From Gammaproteobacteria bacterium (GTDB taxonomy: Bacteria > Pseudomonadota > Gammaproteobacteria > Pseudomonadales > Cellvibrionaceae), in assembly GCA_005801205.1 (NCBI GenBank), contig SYDJ01000078.1, positions 1-39,050 on the forward strand: 39,050 nt of DNA, in the 5' to 3' direction. Positions 7,704-16,707 of the stretch are shown piece after piece. Numbering within the stretch: position 1 is the first letter of the stretch; each line of letters starts with the position of its first letter. Position numbers and translations under genes: made by a program. The notes beneath the pieces are model-generated. The model was not told the DNA's origin. It saw nothing but the letters and a program-made list of their open reading frames with translations, and ran no database searches.

Positions 7704-8828
7704 ATGCGTAAATCTAAATCGATAATCATTGCTGTTGCTGCTTTATTAGGGATATTTTTAATTTTATTCCTTGTGAAGTTTACTCAAATTTTTTCTATGA
7801 TTGAGGCCGGCAAAAGTTTTGTACCACCGCCAGAAGCAGTAGGTGCTTTCACTGCTGAGTCGCAAGATTGGCCGAACACCTATACCGCTATGGGCACAGT
7901 AGAAGCGGATGAAGGTATTAATGTGTCAGCGGAAGTTGCTGGCAAGGTTCAAAAAATTCTATTTAAGTCTGGTGAGCGAGTTAAAGCGGGCACCGTGATT
8001 CTTATTCAAGAGTCGGGCAATGAAACCGCACAGCTCAGCGCTGCTAGCGCGCGTTTGCGTTTAGCGGAAGCCAACTATGAACGCATGGTGCAATTGCGTA
8101 AAAAAAATACCGTTTCACAAAATGAGTTAGATACAGCCTTGCAACAAAAAGAGTCGGCGCAAGGCGATGTTGATAATTTAAAAACCACACTGGATAAAAA
8201 AGTTGTTACCGCGCCGTTCGATGGTCGCTTAGGTATTCGTAAAGTTGACTTGGGTCAAGATTTAGCAGTAGGTACGCAAATCGTTTCTTTGCAAGCTACC
8301 AATCGCGTTCGTGTTAACTTCCCCGTTCCGCAATTCTGGTTAGTGAAAATGACCAAGGGTCTGCCTGTGACAGTGCAATTAGGCGATGGCTCCAATAATG
8401 TTGTGAAAGGTGAAGTAACGGCGGTTGGAGCCGATATTGATACAACTACTCGCAACGCAACCGTACAGTCTTCATTGGAAAATGCCAGCAACCAATTTAT
8501 CCCCGGCATGGCGGTGCAAACACAAGTGACTTTATCGGACCCACAAAAAGTATTGGCTGTGCCAAGTACTGCGGTTATTTTCGCGCCCTTTGGCGATACC
8601 GTTTTTGTTATCGAAAAAGATAAAGAAAAAGGCACTTTAAAAGCGCGTCAACAATTTGTACGTTTGGGAAAATCGCGCGGCGACTTTATTGAAATTGCCG
8701 ATGGTCTTAAAGCGGGTGAGCAAGTGGTAAGCGCGGGCGCATTTAAATTAACTAATGGCCAATCGGTAGTGATTAGCAAAACCCCGCAGCCAGTATTCAG
8801 TGGTACGCCAAAGCCAGCAGATAATTAA
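7704..8828 (+). CDS. RND efflux periplasmic adaptor (membrane fusion protein)
   Basis: A 374-residue MexA/AcrA-type adaptor that would link the inner-membrane RND pump to an outer-membrane channel. It starts with basic residues and one hydrophobic segment (about residues 6-27). The lipoyl halves follow, GTVEADEGINVSAEVAGKV and VTAPFDGRLGIRKVDLGQ, flanking a helical hairpin rich in Ala, Glu and Gln, then beta-barrel and membrane-proximal domains. No lipobox cysteine is seen, so it is probably anchored by the N-terminal segment. The ATG at 7704 is preferred; a longer reading from 7626 adds 26 residues that are not signal-like. The hairpin seems short, as in adaptors of the VexH/MexH sort. Operon with the pump 123 bases downstream. 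Confidence 0.92.
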   Translation: MRKSKSIIIAVAALLGIFLILFLVKFTQIFSMIEAGKSFVPPPEAVGAFTAESQDWPNTYTAMGTVEADEGINVSAEVAGKVQKILFKSGERVKAGTVILIQESGNETAQLSAASARLRLAEANYERMVQLRKKNTVSQNELDTALQQKESAQGDVDNLKTTLDKKVVTAPFDGRLGIRKVDLGQDLAVGTQIVSLQATNRVRVNFPVPQFWLVKMTKGLPVTVQLGDGSNNVVKGEVTAVGADIDTTTRNATVQSSLENASNQFIPGMAVQTQVTLSDPQKVLAVPSTAVIFAPFGDTVFVIEKDKEKGTLKARQQFVRLGKSRGDFIEIADGLKAGEQVVSAGAFKLTNGQSVVISKTPQPVFSGTPKPADN

Positions 8829-8868
8829 TAGCCAGCCGATAATTAATAGGCCTGCTGATAATTGATTT
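8814..8868 (+). repeat. Three 18-bp tandem repeats across the adaptor stop codon
   Basis: Units at 8814-8831, 8832-8849 and 8851-8868 share the pattern CCAGCAGATAATTAATAG. The first two differ at one base; the third has diverged and is offset by one base. The gene's TAA stop lies inside the first unit, so the copies look like a local duplication of the gene's 3' end. Confidence 0.75.
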
Positions 8869-8951
8869 GTTACTGAGCTGTGTTCAGTTTAATGCTGCAC
8901 TGCTTACTTGACCGTAAATTATTTTCACTCAAACATGATTGAGTTATTTAT

Positions 8952-11900
8952 ATGAAATTTACTGATATTTTTATTAAACGACCTGTGCTTGCAATGGTCG
9001 TTAGCCTGCTGATCTTAATCGCAGGTATACAGGCGGCCAGCTCCCTCTCTGTGCGCCAATATCCACGCAGCGATATTGCTGTTATCACAATCAATACTGT
9101 TTATGTTGGTGCCAACGCTGAACTAATTCGCGGTTTTATTACTACACCTATTGAGCGCGCCATTGCCTCTGCGGATGGTATTGACTACATCGAATCTAGC
9201 AGTGCGATGAGTATGTCTACCGTTAACGTGCATTTGCGTTTGAACTATGACCCGCTCAAAGCAATGACCGAAATTAGCGCCAAAGTAAATCAGGTACGCG
9301 GTGATTTGCCACCAGAATCAGAAGTGCCTGCAATTACTGTTGCGTCGGCAGATAGCCAATTTGCTTCTGCTTATTTAACGTTCAATTCAAAAATTCTTGG
9401 GCAAAATCAAATTACTGACTTCTTAACACGCTCTGTACAACCGCGCTTAACTGCCATTGCGGGTGTGCAAAAAGCAGAGGTGTTGGGTGGCCGTACTTTT
9501 GCAATGCGTATTTGGTTAAAAACCGATAAATTAGCCGCGTTAAATATTTCCCCCACTGAGGTTCGCCAAGCCCTAGCATCGAATAATGTGCAGGCTGCAA
9601 TTGGCCAAACACGCGGTAGTTATACTCAAGTAAATTTACGTGCAGATACTGATTTGAAATCGGTTGATGATTTTAAACGTTTGGTCGTTCGCCATAGCGC
9701 TGAAGGAACCATTCGTTTAGAAGATGTTGCCGATGTGGTTTTGGGCGCAGAAAACTATGATACCGAAGTAAACTATTCAGGCGATACCGCAGTATTTATG
9801 GGCGTGTGGGTTGCACCTAATGCCAACTCGCTAGAAGTTATTCGCAACGTCACCAAAGAGATGGAAAAAATTAAAGGTGATTTACCAACAGGTTTGAATG
9901 GTGGTGTAGCTTACGATGGCACTAAGTATATTGAGTCAGCGATTCATGAAGTTATTAAAACGCTGACTGAAACTTTGTTGATTATTGTTGTTGTTATTTT
10001 CTTATTCCTCGGCTTCAGCCGTTCAGTCATTATTCCTGTGTTGGCAATTCCACTCTCGCTTGTAGGTGCATTGTTCATCATGCAGCTTTGCGGATTCTCG
10101 CTGAACTTACTCACGCTTTTGTCCATTGTGCTCTGCGTGGGTTTGGTAGTGGACGATGCGATTGTGATGGTGGAAAACATCGAACGTCATATTCAAGAAG
10201 GCAAGACGCCATTCAATGCTTCTATAGTTGCAGCACGTGAATTGGCTGGGCCAATTTTAGCCATGACAGTGACGTTAATTTCAGTTTACGTGCCCATTGG
10301 TTTGCAAGGTGGTTTAACGGGCACTTTGTTCCGCGAGTTTGCAATTACCTTGGCGGGCGCTATTACAATTTCAGCCATAGTGGCGATTACCTTATCGCCA
10401 ATGTTGGGCTCGCGTATGCTGAAACCTCATAGAGGCAACGGCGCACCACTTGAGAATATTTTCAACCGCTTTCAAGCGTGGTATAGCAATAAACTGGATT
10501 ACACCTTAAATAATCGTAAAGGCGTTTATATTTTCTGGGTTGGGATTGCATTGTTGTGTTTCCCGCTTTACAGCATGTCGCCCAAAGAATTAGCACCCAC
10601 AGAAGATCAGGGTGTTATTTTCGGTATTGTGGATGCGCAATCTAACTCCACGATGGATCAATCATCGCACTATGCAAAAATTGTCAATAAAGCCTTTTCG
10701 GATGTTCCCGAAACTGACTTTACCTTTCAGATTACGTTCCCAACCGGTGGTTTTTCGGGCATGGTGTTAAAACCTTGGGATGAACGCGATCGCACAGTAT
10801 TTGAAATAAAACCTGAAATACAAAAAGCCTTGTCTGAGATTTCTGGCGTGCGCATTCTGCCGATTACTCCGCCAGCATTACCGGGTGGTGGTCAATTCCC
10901 AGTTGAGTTTGTGATTGCTTCTACGGAAGATTCCAAAGACATTTATAACTTTGCCGTTAAACTGCAAGAAAAAATGAACGCGAGTGGCAACTTCTATTTC
11001 AGTGTAATGGATATGAAAGTCGATCAGCCTGACTATCAATTGAGTATTGATCGTGAAAAAGTGGCTGACCTCGGTTTGAATATGCAGCAAGTGATTGCTG
11101 ATCTGGGAACTTTACTTGGCGGCGGCTACGTCAATCGTTTCAATATGGCGGGTCAAAGTTATAAAGTGATTCCGCAAGTGAAGCGTGCTGAACGTTTAAC
11201 GCCAGAAGATTTAACCAAGTTGTATATTACTGGCCCTGATAAAAAACTTATTCGTCTTGATCAAATTGCAACGCTTAATCACTCAACCGCACCGCGCAGT
11301 ATTAGCCGAATGCAACAATTGAACTCGGTGAAAATTAGTGGTGTTAGCGGTTTGCCTTTGGCTGAGTCATTAGCATGGCTTGAGGCGGAAGCAGCAAAAA
11401 TTCTGCCTAAAAATTACAGTATTGATTACACCGGTGAATCGCGTCAGCTCAAGCGTGAAGGCAATACTTTCTTGCCAGCATTCTTAATGGCTATCACCAT
11501 GATCTTCTTGGTGCTGTCGGCGCAGTACAATAGCTTCCGTGACCCTATTGTGATCTTGGCTGGCTCAGTACCCCTGGCAATTTTCGGTGCCTTGGTTTTC
11601 ACCTTTATTAAAATGCCAAACCCCGATATGCCATCGCTGACAGGGCCTATTTCAAGCACCCTGAATATTTACTCCCAAGTCGGTTTGGTAACTTTAATGG
11701 GTTTGATTGCGCGTAACGGTATTTTGGTTGTGGAATTTGCTAACCGTTTGCAGGAAGAGGGCGTCAGTAAAATGGATGCAATTCGTCAAGCGGCGGTTAT
11801 TCGTTTGCGCCCCGTATTAATGACCAGTATTGCGACTGTGGCCGGTCACTTGCCGCTAATTTTTGCAGCGGGTGCCGGTGCAGAAGCGCGCAACTCTATT

Positions 11901-12038
11901 GGTGTGGTCTTGGTATTCGGTATCGCCATTGGTACTGTGTTTACCTTGTTTGTATTGCCATCGGTTTATATTCTCTTGGCAAAAGACCATCATTTAGACA
12001 GACAAGAGCTTGCTGAGCTAGAGCACGGCAAAGCTTAA
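8952..12038 (+). CDS. RND family efflux pump, inner-membrane permease (HAE1 type)
   Basis: A 1028-residue AcrB/MexB-like proton-driven pump of full family length. It begins FTDIFIKRPVLAMV, as these pumps do, and has the two repeats of a transmembrane helix, a large periplasmic loop and a five-helix bundle. The TM4 proton-relay aspartates are Asp401 and Asp402 in GLVVDDAIVMVENIERH. In TM10 the usual lysine is replaced by Arg921 in GLIARNGILVVEFA, while the RLRPxLMTS motif that follows is kept. Substrates cannot be told from sequence; drugs, solvents or fatty acids are possible. No TolC-like gene follows, so a shared outer-membrane channel encoded elsewhere is inferred. A strong terminator follows. 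Confidence 0.95.
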   Translation: MKFTDIFIKRPVLAMVVSLLILIAGIQAASSLSVRQYPRSDIAVITINTVYVGANAELIRGFITTPIERAIASADGIDYIESSSAMSMSTVNVHLRLNYDPLKAMTEISAKVNQVRGDLPPESEVPAITVASADSQFASAYLTFNSKILGQNQITDFLTRSVQPRLTAIAGVQKAEVLGGRTFAMRIWLKTDKLAALNISPTEVRQALASNNVQAAIGQTRGSYTQVNLRADTDLKSVDDFKRLVVRHSAEGTIRLEDVADVVLGAENYDTEVNYSGDTAVFMGVWVAPNANSLEVIRNVTKEMEKIKGDLPTGLNGGVAYDGTKYIESAIHEVIKTLTETLLIIVVVIFLFLGFSRSVIIPVLAIPLSLVGALFIMQLCGFSLNLLTLLSIVLCVGLVVDDAIVMVENIERHIQEGKTPFNASIVAARELAGPILAMTVTLISVYVPIGLQGGLTGTLFREFAITLAGAITISAIVAITLSPMLGSRMLKPHRGNGAPLENIFNRFQAWYSNKLDYTLNNRKGVYIFWVGIALLCFPLYSMSPKELAPTEDQGVIFGIVDAQSNSTMDQSSHYAKIVNKAFSDVPETDFTFQITFPTGGFSGMVLKPWDERDRTVFEIKPEIQKALSEISGVRILPITPPALPGGGQFPVEFVIASTEDSKDIYNFAVKLQEKMNASGNFYFSVMDMKVDQPDYQLSIDREKVADLGLNMQQVIADLGTLLGGGYVNRFNMAGQSYKVIPQVKRAERLTPEDLTKLYITGPDKKLIRLDQIATLNHSTAPRSISRMQQLNSVKISGVSGLPLAESLAWLEAEAAKILPKNYSIDYTGESRQLKREGNTFLPAFLMAITMIFLVLSAQYNSFRDPIVILAGSVPLAIFGALVFTFIKMPNPDMPSLTGPISSTLNIYSQVGLVTLMGLIARNGILVVEFANRLQEEGVSKMDAIRQAAVIRLRPVLMTSIATVAGHLPLIFAAGAGAEARNSIGVVLVFGIAIGTVFTLFVLPSVYILLAKDHHLDRQELAELEHGKA

Positions 12039-12061
12039 GGCTGGTACAATAACGTCATCCT

Positions 12062-12088
12062 AAAAGGGCACCTCTAGGTGCCCTTTTT
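12062..12088 (+). terminator. Rho-independent terminator after the RND operon
   Basis: An eleven-base perfect stem (12062-12072 with 12077-12087), a TCTA loop and a T run. The A-rich left side means it could also stop minus-strand transcription. Confidence 0.85.
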
Positions 12089-12162
12089 ATTTAGATTGTT
12101 GTCCTTTTTCTTGGCCGCTTTTAATTTGTTTTTCCTTTTCTTAGTTTGCCCTCGAGGTTTCC

Positions 12163-13263
12163 ATGTCTGTTATTACTCATTCTGCGGTTGAGCACGCCTT
12201 ACAACAGGTATTTGACCCTACCACTGGCCGCGATTTAATCAGCCTTAATGCCGTTAGTAATATTGTAATTAGTGGTGGCAAGGTGGATGTCACTTTGCTG
12301 CTGGGCTACCCCGCTAATAGTGTTCACTCAGCCATTGCCGTTGCTATCAATGATGCGCTCAATAAGCTTGCGGGCATTGAACAAGTCGGTTTGGATATCG
12401 GCTGGACGGTATATGCCAATCCCACTGCAAACTCGCAGCAGTCTTTGCCAGAGGTGAAAAATATTATTGCCGTGGCATCCGGCAAAGGTGGTGTGGGTAA
12501 GTCCACGACCACAGCTAATTTGGCTTTGGCTCTAGCTGCTGAAGGTGCACGTGTCGCCATCTTGGACGCGGATATCTACGGCCCTAGCCAACCGCAAATG
12601 CTGGGAGCGCCTGAGCGTCCGCCGGTGGTAATAAAACACAATGAACAGCAATTTATGGTGCCGGTGGAGGCGCATGGTATTCAAGTGAACTCCATGGGTT
12701 TTATGGTGACCGAAAATACACCCATGATGTGGCGCGGCCCTATGGTGAGCGGCGCACTGCAACAGTTGCTGGCGCAAACCTATTGGCAGGATGTGGATTA
12801 CCTTTTAATAGATATGCCACCGGGCACGGGAGATATTCAAATTACGCTTGCTCAAAAAGTACCGGTTACTGGCGCGGTGATTGTGACTACGCCGCAAGAT
12901 ATTGCCTTGCTCGATGCAAAAAAAGGCATTGAAATGTTCCGCAAAGTTAATGTGCCTGTACTTGGTGTCGTAGAGAACATGGCGATTCATATTTGTAGTA
13001 ACTGCGGCCACGAAGAACATATTTTTGGTGCGGGCGGCGGCGAGCGTATTGCGCGCGATTACCAAACCGAGTTGCTCGGTTCACTGCCATTAGATTTATC
13101 GATTCGTGCCGATGCCGACGGCGGTAAGCCTTCGGTTGCGGCTGATCCAGAATCTGCGGTCAGTAAAATCTATCGCGACGTTGCGCGCAAGTTATCGGCC
13201 AAATTGTGGCTGCAGAATTTGGATGCGCAGGCGATGCCTGAGATTGAAGTGTCTAACGATTAA
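12163..13263 (+). CDS. mrp: Iron-sulfur cluster carrier protein Mrp/ApbC
   Basis: A 366-residue P-loop ATPase that holds and delivers Fe-S clusters in the cytoplasm. An N-terminal MIP18/DUF59 domain (about residues 1-85) is followed by the deviant Walker A motif GKGGVGKST at 107-115 and the DMPPGTGD motif of the ParA/MinD-like fold. The cluster-binding pair is Cys278 and Cys281 in ICSNCGH. GAGG a few bases before the ATG supports the start. In Pseudomonas mrp sits between metG and dcd; here dcd follows as expected but metG is far upstream. The likely promoter lies between the RND terminator and the start, though I could not fix it. Confidence 0.96.
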   Translation: MSVITHSAVEHALQQVFDPTTGRDLISLNAVSNIVISGGKVDVTLLLGYPANSVHSAIAVAINDALNKLAGIEQVGLDIGWTVYANPTANSQQSLPEVKNIIAVASGKGGVGKSTTTANLALALAAEGARVAILDADIYGPSQPQMLGAPERPPVVIKHNEQQFMVPVEAHGIQVNSMGFMVTENTPMMWRGPMVSGALQQLLAQTYWQDVDYLLIDMPPGTGDIQITLAQKVPVTGAVIVTTPQDIALLDAKKGIEMFRKVNVPVLGVVENMAIHICSNCGHEEHIFGAGGGERIARDYQTELLGSLPLDLSIRADADGGKPSVAADPESAVSKIYRDVARKLSAKLWLQNLDAQAMPEIEVSND

Positions 13264-13339
13264 GCCGTGACCGCAGACGGGGCTCACAGAATGTTAACGA
13301 GCGGGCGGTTTTAACGACCAGACTGTTTTAATAGAGAAG

Positions 13340-13366
13340 GCGGTTTTTAACTGGCCCGAAAACCGC
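13340..13366. repeat. Inverted repeat in the mrp-dcd gap
   Basis: GCGGTTTT (13340-13347) pairs with AAAACCGC (13359-13366) around an eleven-base loop. No T run follows. A near copy of the left arm (GGCGGTTTTAAC) lies about 33 bases upstream. It could be a weak mrp terminator or a protein site. Confidence 0.4.
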
Positions 13367-13429
13367 TATCATGCCGCCCCTACAGCAAACTCACCCAAGA
13401 TTCCCCTCAAGAACACTTCAGGAGCACTA

Positions 13430-13999
13430 ATGAGCATCAAATCCGATAAGTGGATGCGCCGTATGGCGGAGCAACACGGCATGATCGAACCCTTTGAGCC
13501 GGGGCAGGTGCGCTACGACGCGGCGGGTGCACGTATCGTGTCTTACGGCACGTCTAGTTATGGTTACGATGTGCGTTGTGCGGATGAGTTTAAGATTTTC
13601 ACCAATGTGCACTCCACGGTGGTTGACCCTAAAAACTTTGATGAAAAAAGTTTTGTGGATATCAAAAGCGACGTTTGTATTATTCCACCTAACTCTTTTG
13701 CCTTGGCTAGAACCGTTGAATACTTTCGCATTCCCCGTTCAATTTTGACGGTGTGCTTGGGTAAATCCACCTACGCGCGTTGCGGTATTATCGTTAACGT
13801 AACGCCCCTAGAGCCAGAGTGGGAGGGGCATGTGACTTTGGAGTTTTCCAACACCACACCGCTACCTGCAAAAATTTACGCCAATGAAGGCGTTGCGCAA
13901 ATGCTGTTTTTTGAAACCGACGAAGTTTGCGAAACCTCTTACAAAGATCGCGGTGGTAAATACCAAGGTCAACGCGGTGTAACGCTTCCTCGCACTTAA
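13430..13999 (+). CDS. dcd: dCTP deaminase
   Basis: A 189-residue enzyme that converts dCTP to dUTP and ammonia, feeding dTMP synthesis in the cytoplasm. It matches the gammaproteobacterial Dcd throughout. The catalytic glutamate is Glu138 within VTLEFSN, the same number as in E. coli, and [20 protein letters not shown] carries the trimer active-site arginine and hydrophobic residues. The C-terminal [14 protein letters not shown] tail that closes over substrate is complete. CAGGAG lies at good spacing before the ATG. It follows mrp by 166 bases, a conserved order, and ends just before a strong hairpin. Confidence 0.97.
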   Translation: MSIKSDKWMRRMAEQHGMIEPFEPGQVRYDAAGARIVSYGTSSYGYDVRCADEFKIFTNVHSTVVDPKNFDEKSFVDIKSDVCIIPPNSFALARTVEYFRIPRSILTVCLGKSTYARCGIIVNVTPLEPEWEGHVTLEFSNTTPLPAKIYANEGVAQMLFFETDEVCETSYKDRGGKYQGQRGVTLPRT

Positions 14000-14015
14000 G
14001 TTTTTCTAAGTGCAT

Positions 14016-14043
14016 ACCACCCGATATTTAATGATCGGGTGGT
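14016..14043 (+). terminator. Hairpin after dcd, probable terminator
   Basis: ACCACCCGAT (14016-14025) pairs perfectly with ATCGGGTGGT (14034-14043) around an eight-base loop, 17 bases after the dcd stop. The T run is poor, so termination may be incomplete. The next ATG is 50 bases on. Confidence 0.5.
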
Positions 14044-14092
14044 GCTATTCCTAATGCACTCGCTTTATCTCATCCCTAGGCCCCTCATTTTT

Positions 14093-15295
14093 ATGTCCTT
14101 ACCGCAACACACAGATGTACTGATTATTGGCGCTGGCGCTGCAGGCTTAATGTGCGCCGCCAATGCTGCTGCGCGTGGGCGTAAGGTTGTGGTGGTGGAT
14201 CACGCCAATAAAGTCGGCAAAAAAATTCTCATGTCGGGTGGCGGTCGTTGCAACTTCACCAATATGGAAGTGCTGCCCAAACATTATCTTTCAGCCAATG
14301 AACATTTTTGTAAGTCGGCATTAGCACGTTATACCCAATGGGATTTTATTGGTTTGGTGCTAAAGCACGGTGTGGCCTATCACGAGAAAAAGCTCGGGCA
14401 ATTATTTTGCGATAATAAAGCGCAGGATATTTTAGATTTGCTGTTGGATGAATGCGCGCAAGCTGGTGCGTCTATTTATACGCATTGCGAGATTCAAACT
14501 ATCACTGCTCTCAGTGCAGAAAAATTACCAGCGCGTTATCAGCTTGTGACAAGTTTGGGTGAGATTGTGTGTGAATCCTTGGTGATTGCAACCGGTGGTT
14601 TATCTATTCCCACCATGGGTGCTACAGGTTTTGGCTACCAAGTTGCTGAGCAATTTGGGTTGGGCCTAAAACCGCGTACTGCTGGTTTAGTACCTTTTAC
14701 GTTATCGCCTACGCAACTTGAGCAATTTAAAGATTGTGTGGGTAATGCGGCGGAAGTTAGCGTGACTTGTGGCGAGCAACGTTTTGCGGAAAATATATTG
14801 TTTACCCATCGCGGTTTAAGCGGCCCTGCCATTTTACAAATTTCTTCTTATTGGCAACCTGGGCAAAGTTTGGTTATTAACCTTTTGCCTAATATCAATT
14901 TGGTGGAGTATTTAAGCGAGCAGCAGCACGCCCGCCCCAAGGTATTATTAACGACGCTGATGAGTGAGTTGCTAACGAAAAGTATTGCGCAATGTTTTTG
15001 TAATCATGTGAGTGAAATCAAACCGATTAACCAATACACGCCTAAAGAAATTCAAACCATTGCCGATGTTTTTCACACATGGGAAATTATGCCAGCAGGT
15101 ACAGAAGGCTATCGCACGGCTGAGGTTACATTGGGCGGTGTGGACGTGGATTGTTTATCGTCTAAAACCATGGAGGCTAAAACGCAACCGGGTCTGTTTT
15201 TTATTGGCGAGGTGGTGGATGTTACGGGTCACCTCGGTGGGTTTAATTTTCAGTGGGCGTGGGCATCGGGTTTTGCGGCAGCCCAGTTTGTATAA
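14093..15295 (+). CDS. HI0933/YhiN-family FAD-dependent oxidoreductase
   Basis: A 400-residue flavoprotein of the HI0933 (YhiN, BaiN-like) family. The FAD-binding Rossmann motif GAGAAG is at residues 13-18, with the family signature KKILMSGGGRCNFTN shortly after and the C-terminal GEVVDVTGHLGGFNFQWAWASG that closes the FAD site. E. coli YhiN has been reported as the 23S rRNA dihydrouridine synthase (RdsA); whether this one has the same role is inferred from family only. The start at 14093 is chosen because homology begins there; longer readings from 14039 run through the dcd hairpin. No clear ribosome site precedes it. Confidence 0.9.
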   Translation: MSLPQHTDVLIIGAGAAGLMCAANAAARGRKVVVVDHANKVGKKILMSGGGRCNFTNMEVLPKHYLSANEHFCKSALARYTQWDFIGLVLKHGVAYHEKKLGQLFCDNKAQDILDLLLDECAQAGASIYTHCEIQTITALSAEKLPARYQLVTSLGEIVCESLVIATGGLSIPTMGATGFGYQVAEQFGLGLKPRTAGLVPFTLSPTQLEQFKDCVGNAAEVSVTCGEQRFAENILFTHRGLSGPAILQISSYWQPGQSLVINLLPNINLVEYLSEQQHARPKVLLTTLMSELLTKSIAQCFCNHVSEIKPINQYTPKEIQTIADVFHTWEIMPAGTEGYRTAEVTLGGVDVDCLSSKTMEAKTQPGLFFIGEVVDVTGHLGGFNFQWAWASGFAAAQFV

Positions 15296-15360
15296 TCATC
15301 GTTTTGTAACTTTACGCCTTTAACCTCGAGCTATTCATTTTTAAATCCCCTTGCCTTGAC

Positions 15361-15906
15361 ATGAAATCCAACATTTTATTAAGCCTTAGTCTTGTCTGTT
15401 TGCTCCTTCTAAACGGCTGTGCAACCCGTTCGCAGAAAGTTGCCAGCTGGCCGGGCGATATGCCGAGCCGCGAATTTTTTGTCGCGCACTATGAGTCAGA
15501 TCTTGAGAATAAAGAGGGGCAGGATGTGGATGAATACTTGCTCTGGGTGCTGCGTTTTTATAAAGGCTGGGAGCTGTACAGCAATGGCTGGTCTAAGGTG
15601 ACGGAAGATTCGCTGTACGGCGTGAAAGACCCAGTGCTCGCTCAAGAAATCAGAGCCAAAATGAATTTAATTGGCGAAGGAATTGCTTGTGAGTGGGCAA
15701 AAAATAAAAAGGATCGCCGGATTCTCACTCGCCATGTAGTGGTGTGGGGTAATGCGTTGATTGAATCGATTAAACGTGACCAAGAGTTGGCGCTGATTAA
15801 TCGCGTTCTGGCCGATGTAAATGGTTTGTTGGTGCATCAGCTGGAATTAGATGATGTGAAAGCTGAGCGCTATTTTCCGCGCGATGGTGATGATGTGTTT
15901 ATGTGA
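15361..15906 (+). CDS. Putative lipoprotein of unknown function
   Basis: A 181-residue protein that I do not recognise. It has a lipoprotein signal peptide with lipobox LNGC and Cys20 as the acylated residue; Ala at +2 predicts outer-membrane sorting. The mature part is rich in charged residues and tryptophan (SREFFVAHYESD, LLWVLRFYKGWELYSNGWS) and looks mostly helical. It starts 65 bases after the flavoprotein gene and may share its transcript. It ends 16 bases from the convergent gene at 15923. The lipobox makes the localisation call firm; nothing in the sequence suggests a catalytic site. Confidence 0.8.
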   Translation: MKSNILLSLSLVCLLLLNGCATRSQKVASWPGDMPSREFFVAHYESDLENKEGQDVDEYLLWVLRFYKGWELYSNGWSKVTEDSLYGVKDPVLAQEIRAKMNLIGEGIACEWAKNKKDRRILTRHVVVWGNALIESIKRDQELALINRVLADVNGLLVHQLELDDVKAERYFPRDGDDVFM

Positions 15907-15922
15907 TCTTACATCTGCTTAA

Positions 15923-16651
15923 TTATTTATTAAGTTCATCTAATAGGTTTTTACTCATAAGCTCCAAGCGTGAGCGCAATTCGTGTTCAATCTCTGGCAT
16001 CATTTTTTCGATGATGCTTTCAATAATATTATCAATAACATCCTGCTGCGGATTTGATTTTACGTTGCTGGCAACCGTAAAGGTATTGCCAAGTTGTCTG
16101 CTGGGAATGCTGGACGTGGCAATTTTTTTTGCAGTCACAGTCGCGAACAGCGGTGGTGGATTATTGCCGTGTAAGCGCGCCCGAATATGTTCAGGCAAAA
16201 ATGGATTTTCACCCGTTGCTTTAGCAAGGTTTGGGCGTTCAAAGCTGTGTTTGTGTGTATCTCTAATGGGTTTGCCTGCAGTCACCTCAGCGGTATGTTT
16301 TTCAAGTTCGCTGAGCGTATCTAATAATTCAGTTTCAACTAACTCCATGGCAGCGGCAGTTACTGCTTGATCGTCATGGTCAGTGTGAGTGCTGCGGCTG
16401 GGTGAATGGAAAAAATCTTGCTGTTCTTCAAAGATGGTTTTAGTTGGTGTTTTGGTTTGTACAGTTGCTTTGGTCTGTGCAGCCATTTTAGTGTCGGGTT
16501 CTTGCGGTCTTGCGGGGGCAGGTGTTGGTTTTGCGCGCTGCTCAATCACTTCTTCTTGCAGAATAGGGATGTCGTCTTCTTCTAATAAAAGGCCCTTTAT
16601 GGATTCCAATTCATTCAGCATGGCCGCTTTTGTTTTGGTGGTGTTGCCCAT
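15923..16651 (-). CDS. Hypothetical protein in the pepA-holC cluster
   Basis: A 242-residue protein without a recognised catalytic domain. The middle is low-complexity and rich in Ala, Pro, Thr and Lys (about residues 40-75). The C-terminus (about 190-240) is a strong amphipathic helix pattern beginning DVIDNIIESIIEKMMPEIEHE, suited to dimer or partner binding. The ATG at 16649-16651 is preceded by GAGG at seven bases; an in-frame TTG twelve bases upstream is less likely. A gene of similar type sits between holC and valS in Pseudomonas, so it is probably the counterpart; valS does not follow here. Its role is unknown; replication or translation links would be guesses. Confidence 0.8.
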   Translation of the reverse strand: MGNTTKTKAAMLNELESIKGLLLEEDDIPILQEEVIEQRAKPTPAPARPQEPDTKMAAQTKATVQTKTPTKTIFEEQQDFFHSPSRSTHTDHDDQAVTAAAMELVETELLDTLSELEKHTAEVTAGKPIRDTHKHSFERPNLAKATGENPFLPEHIRARLHGNNPPPLFATVTAKKIATSSIPSRQLGNTFTVASNVKSNPQQDVIDNIIESIIEKMMPEIEHELRSRLELMSKNLLDELNK

Positions 16652-16707
16652 AAATAACCTCAAATACCAGTCGGGATTTAACGACGCCAGAGCGAGTAAG
16701 CTCGTTT

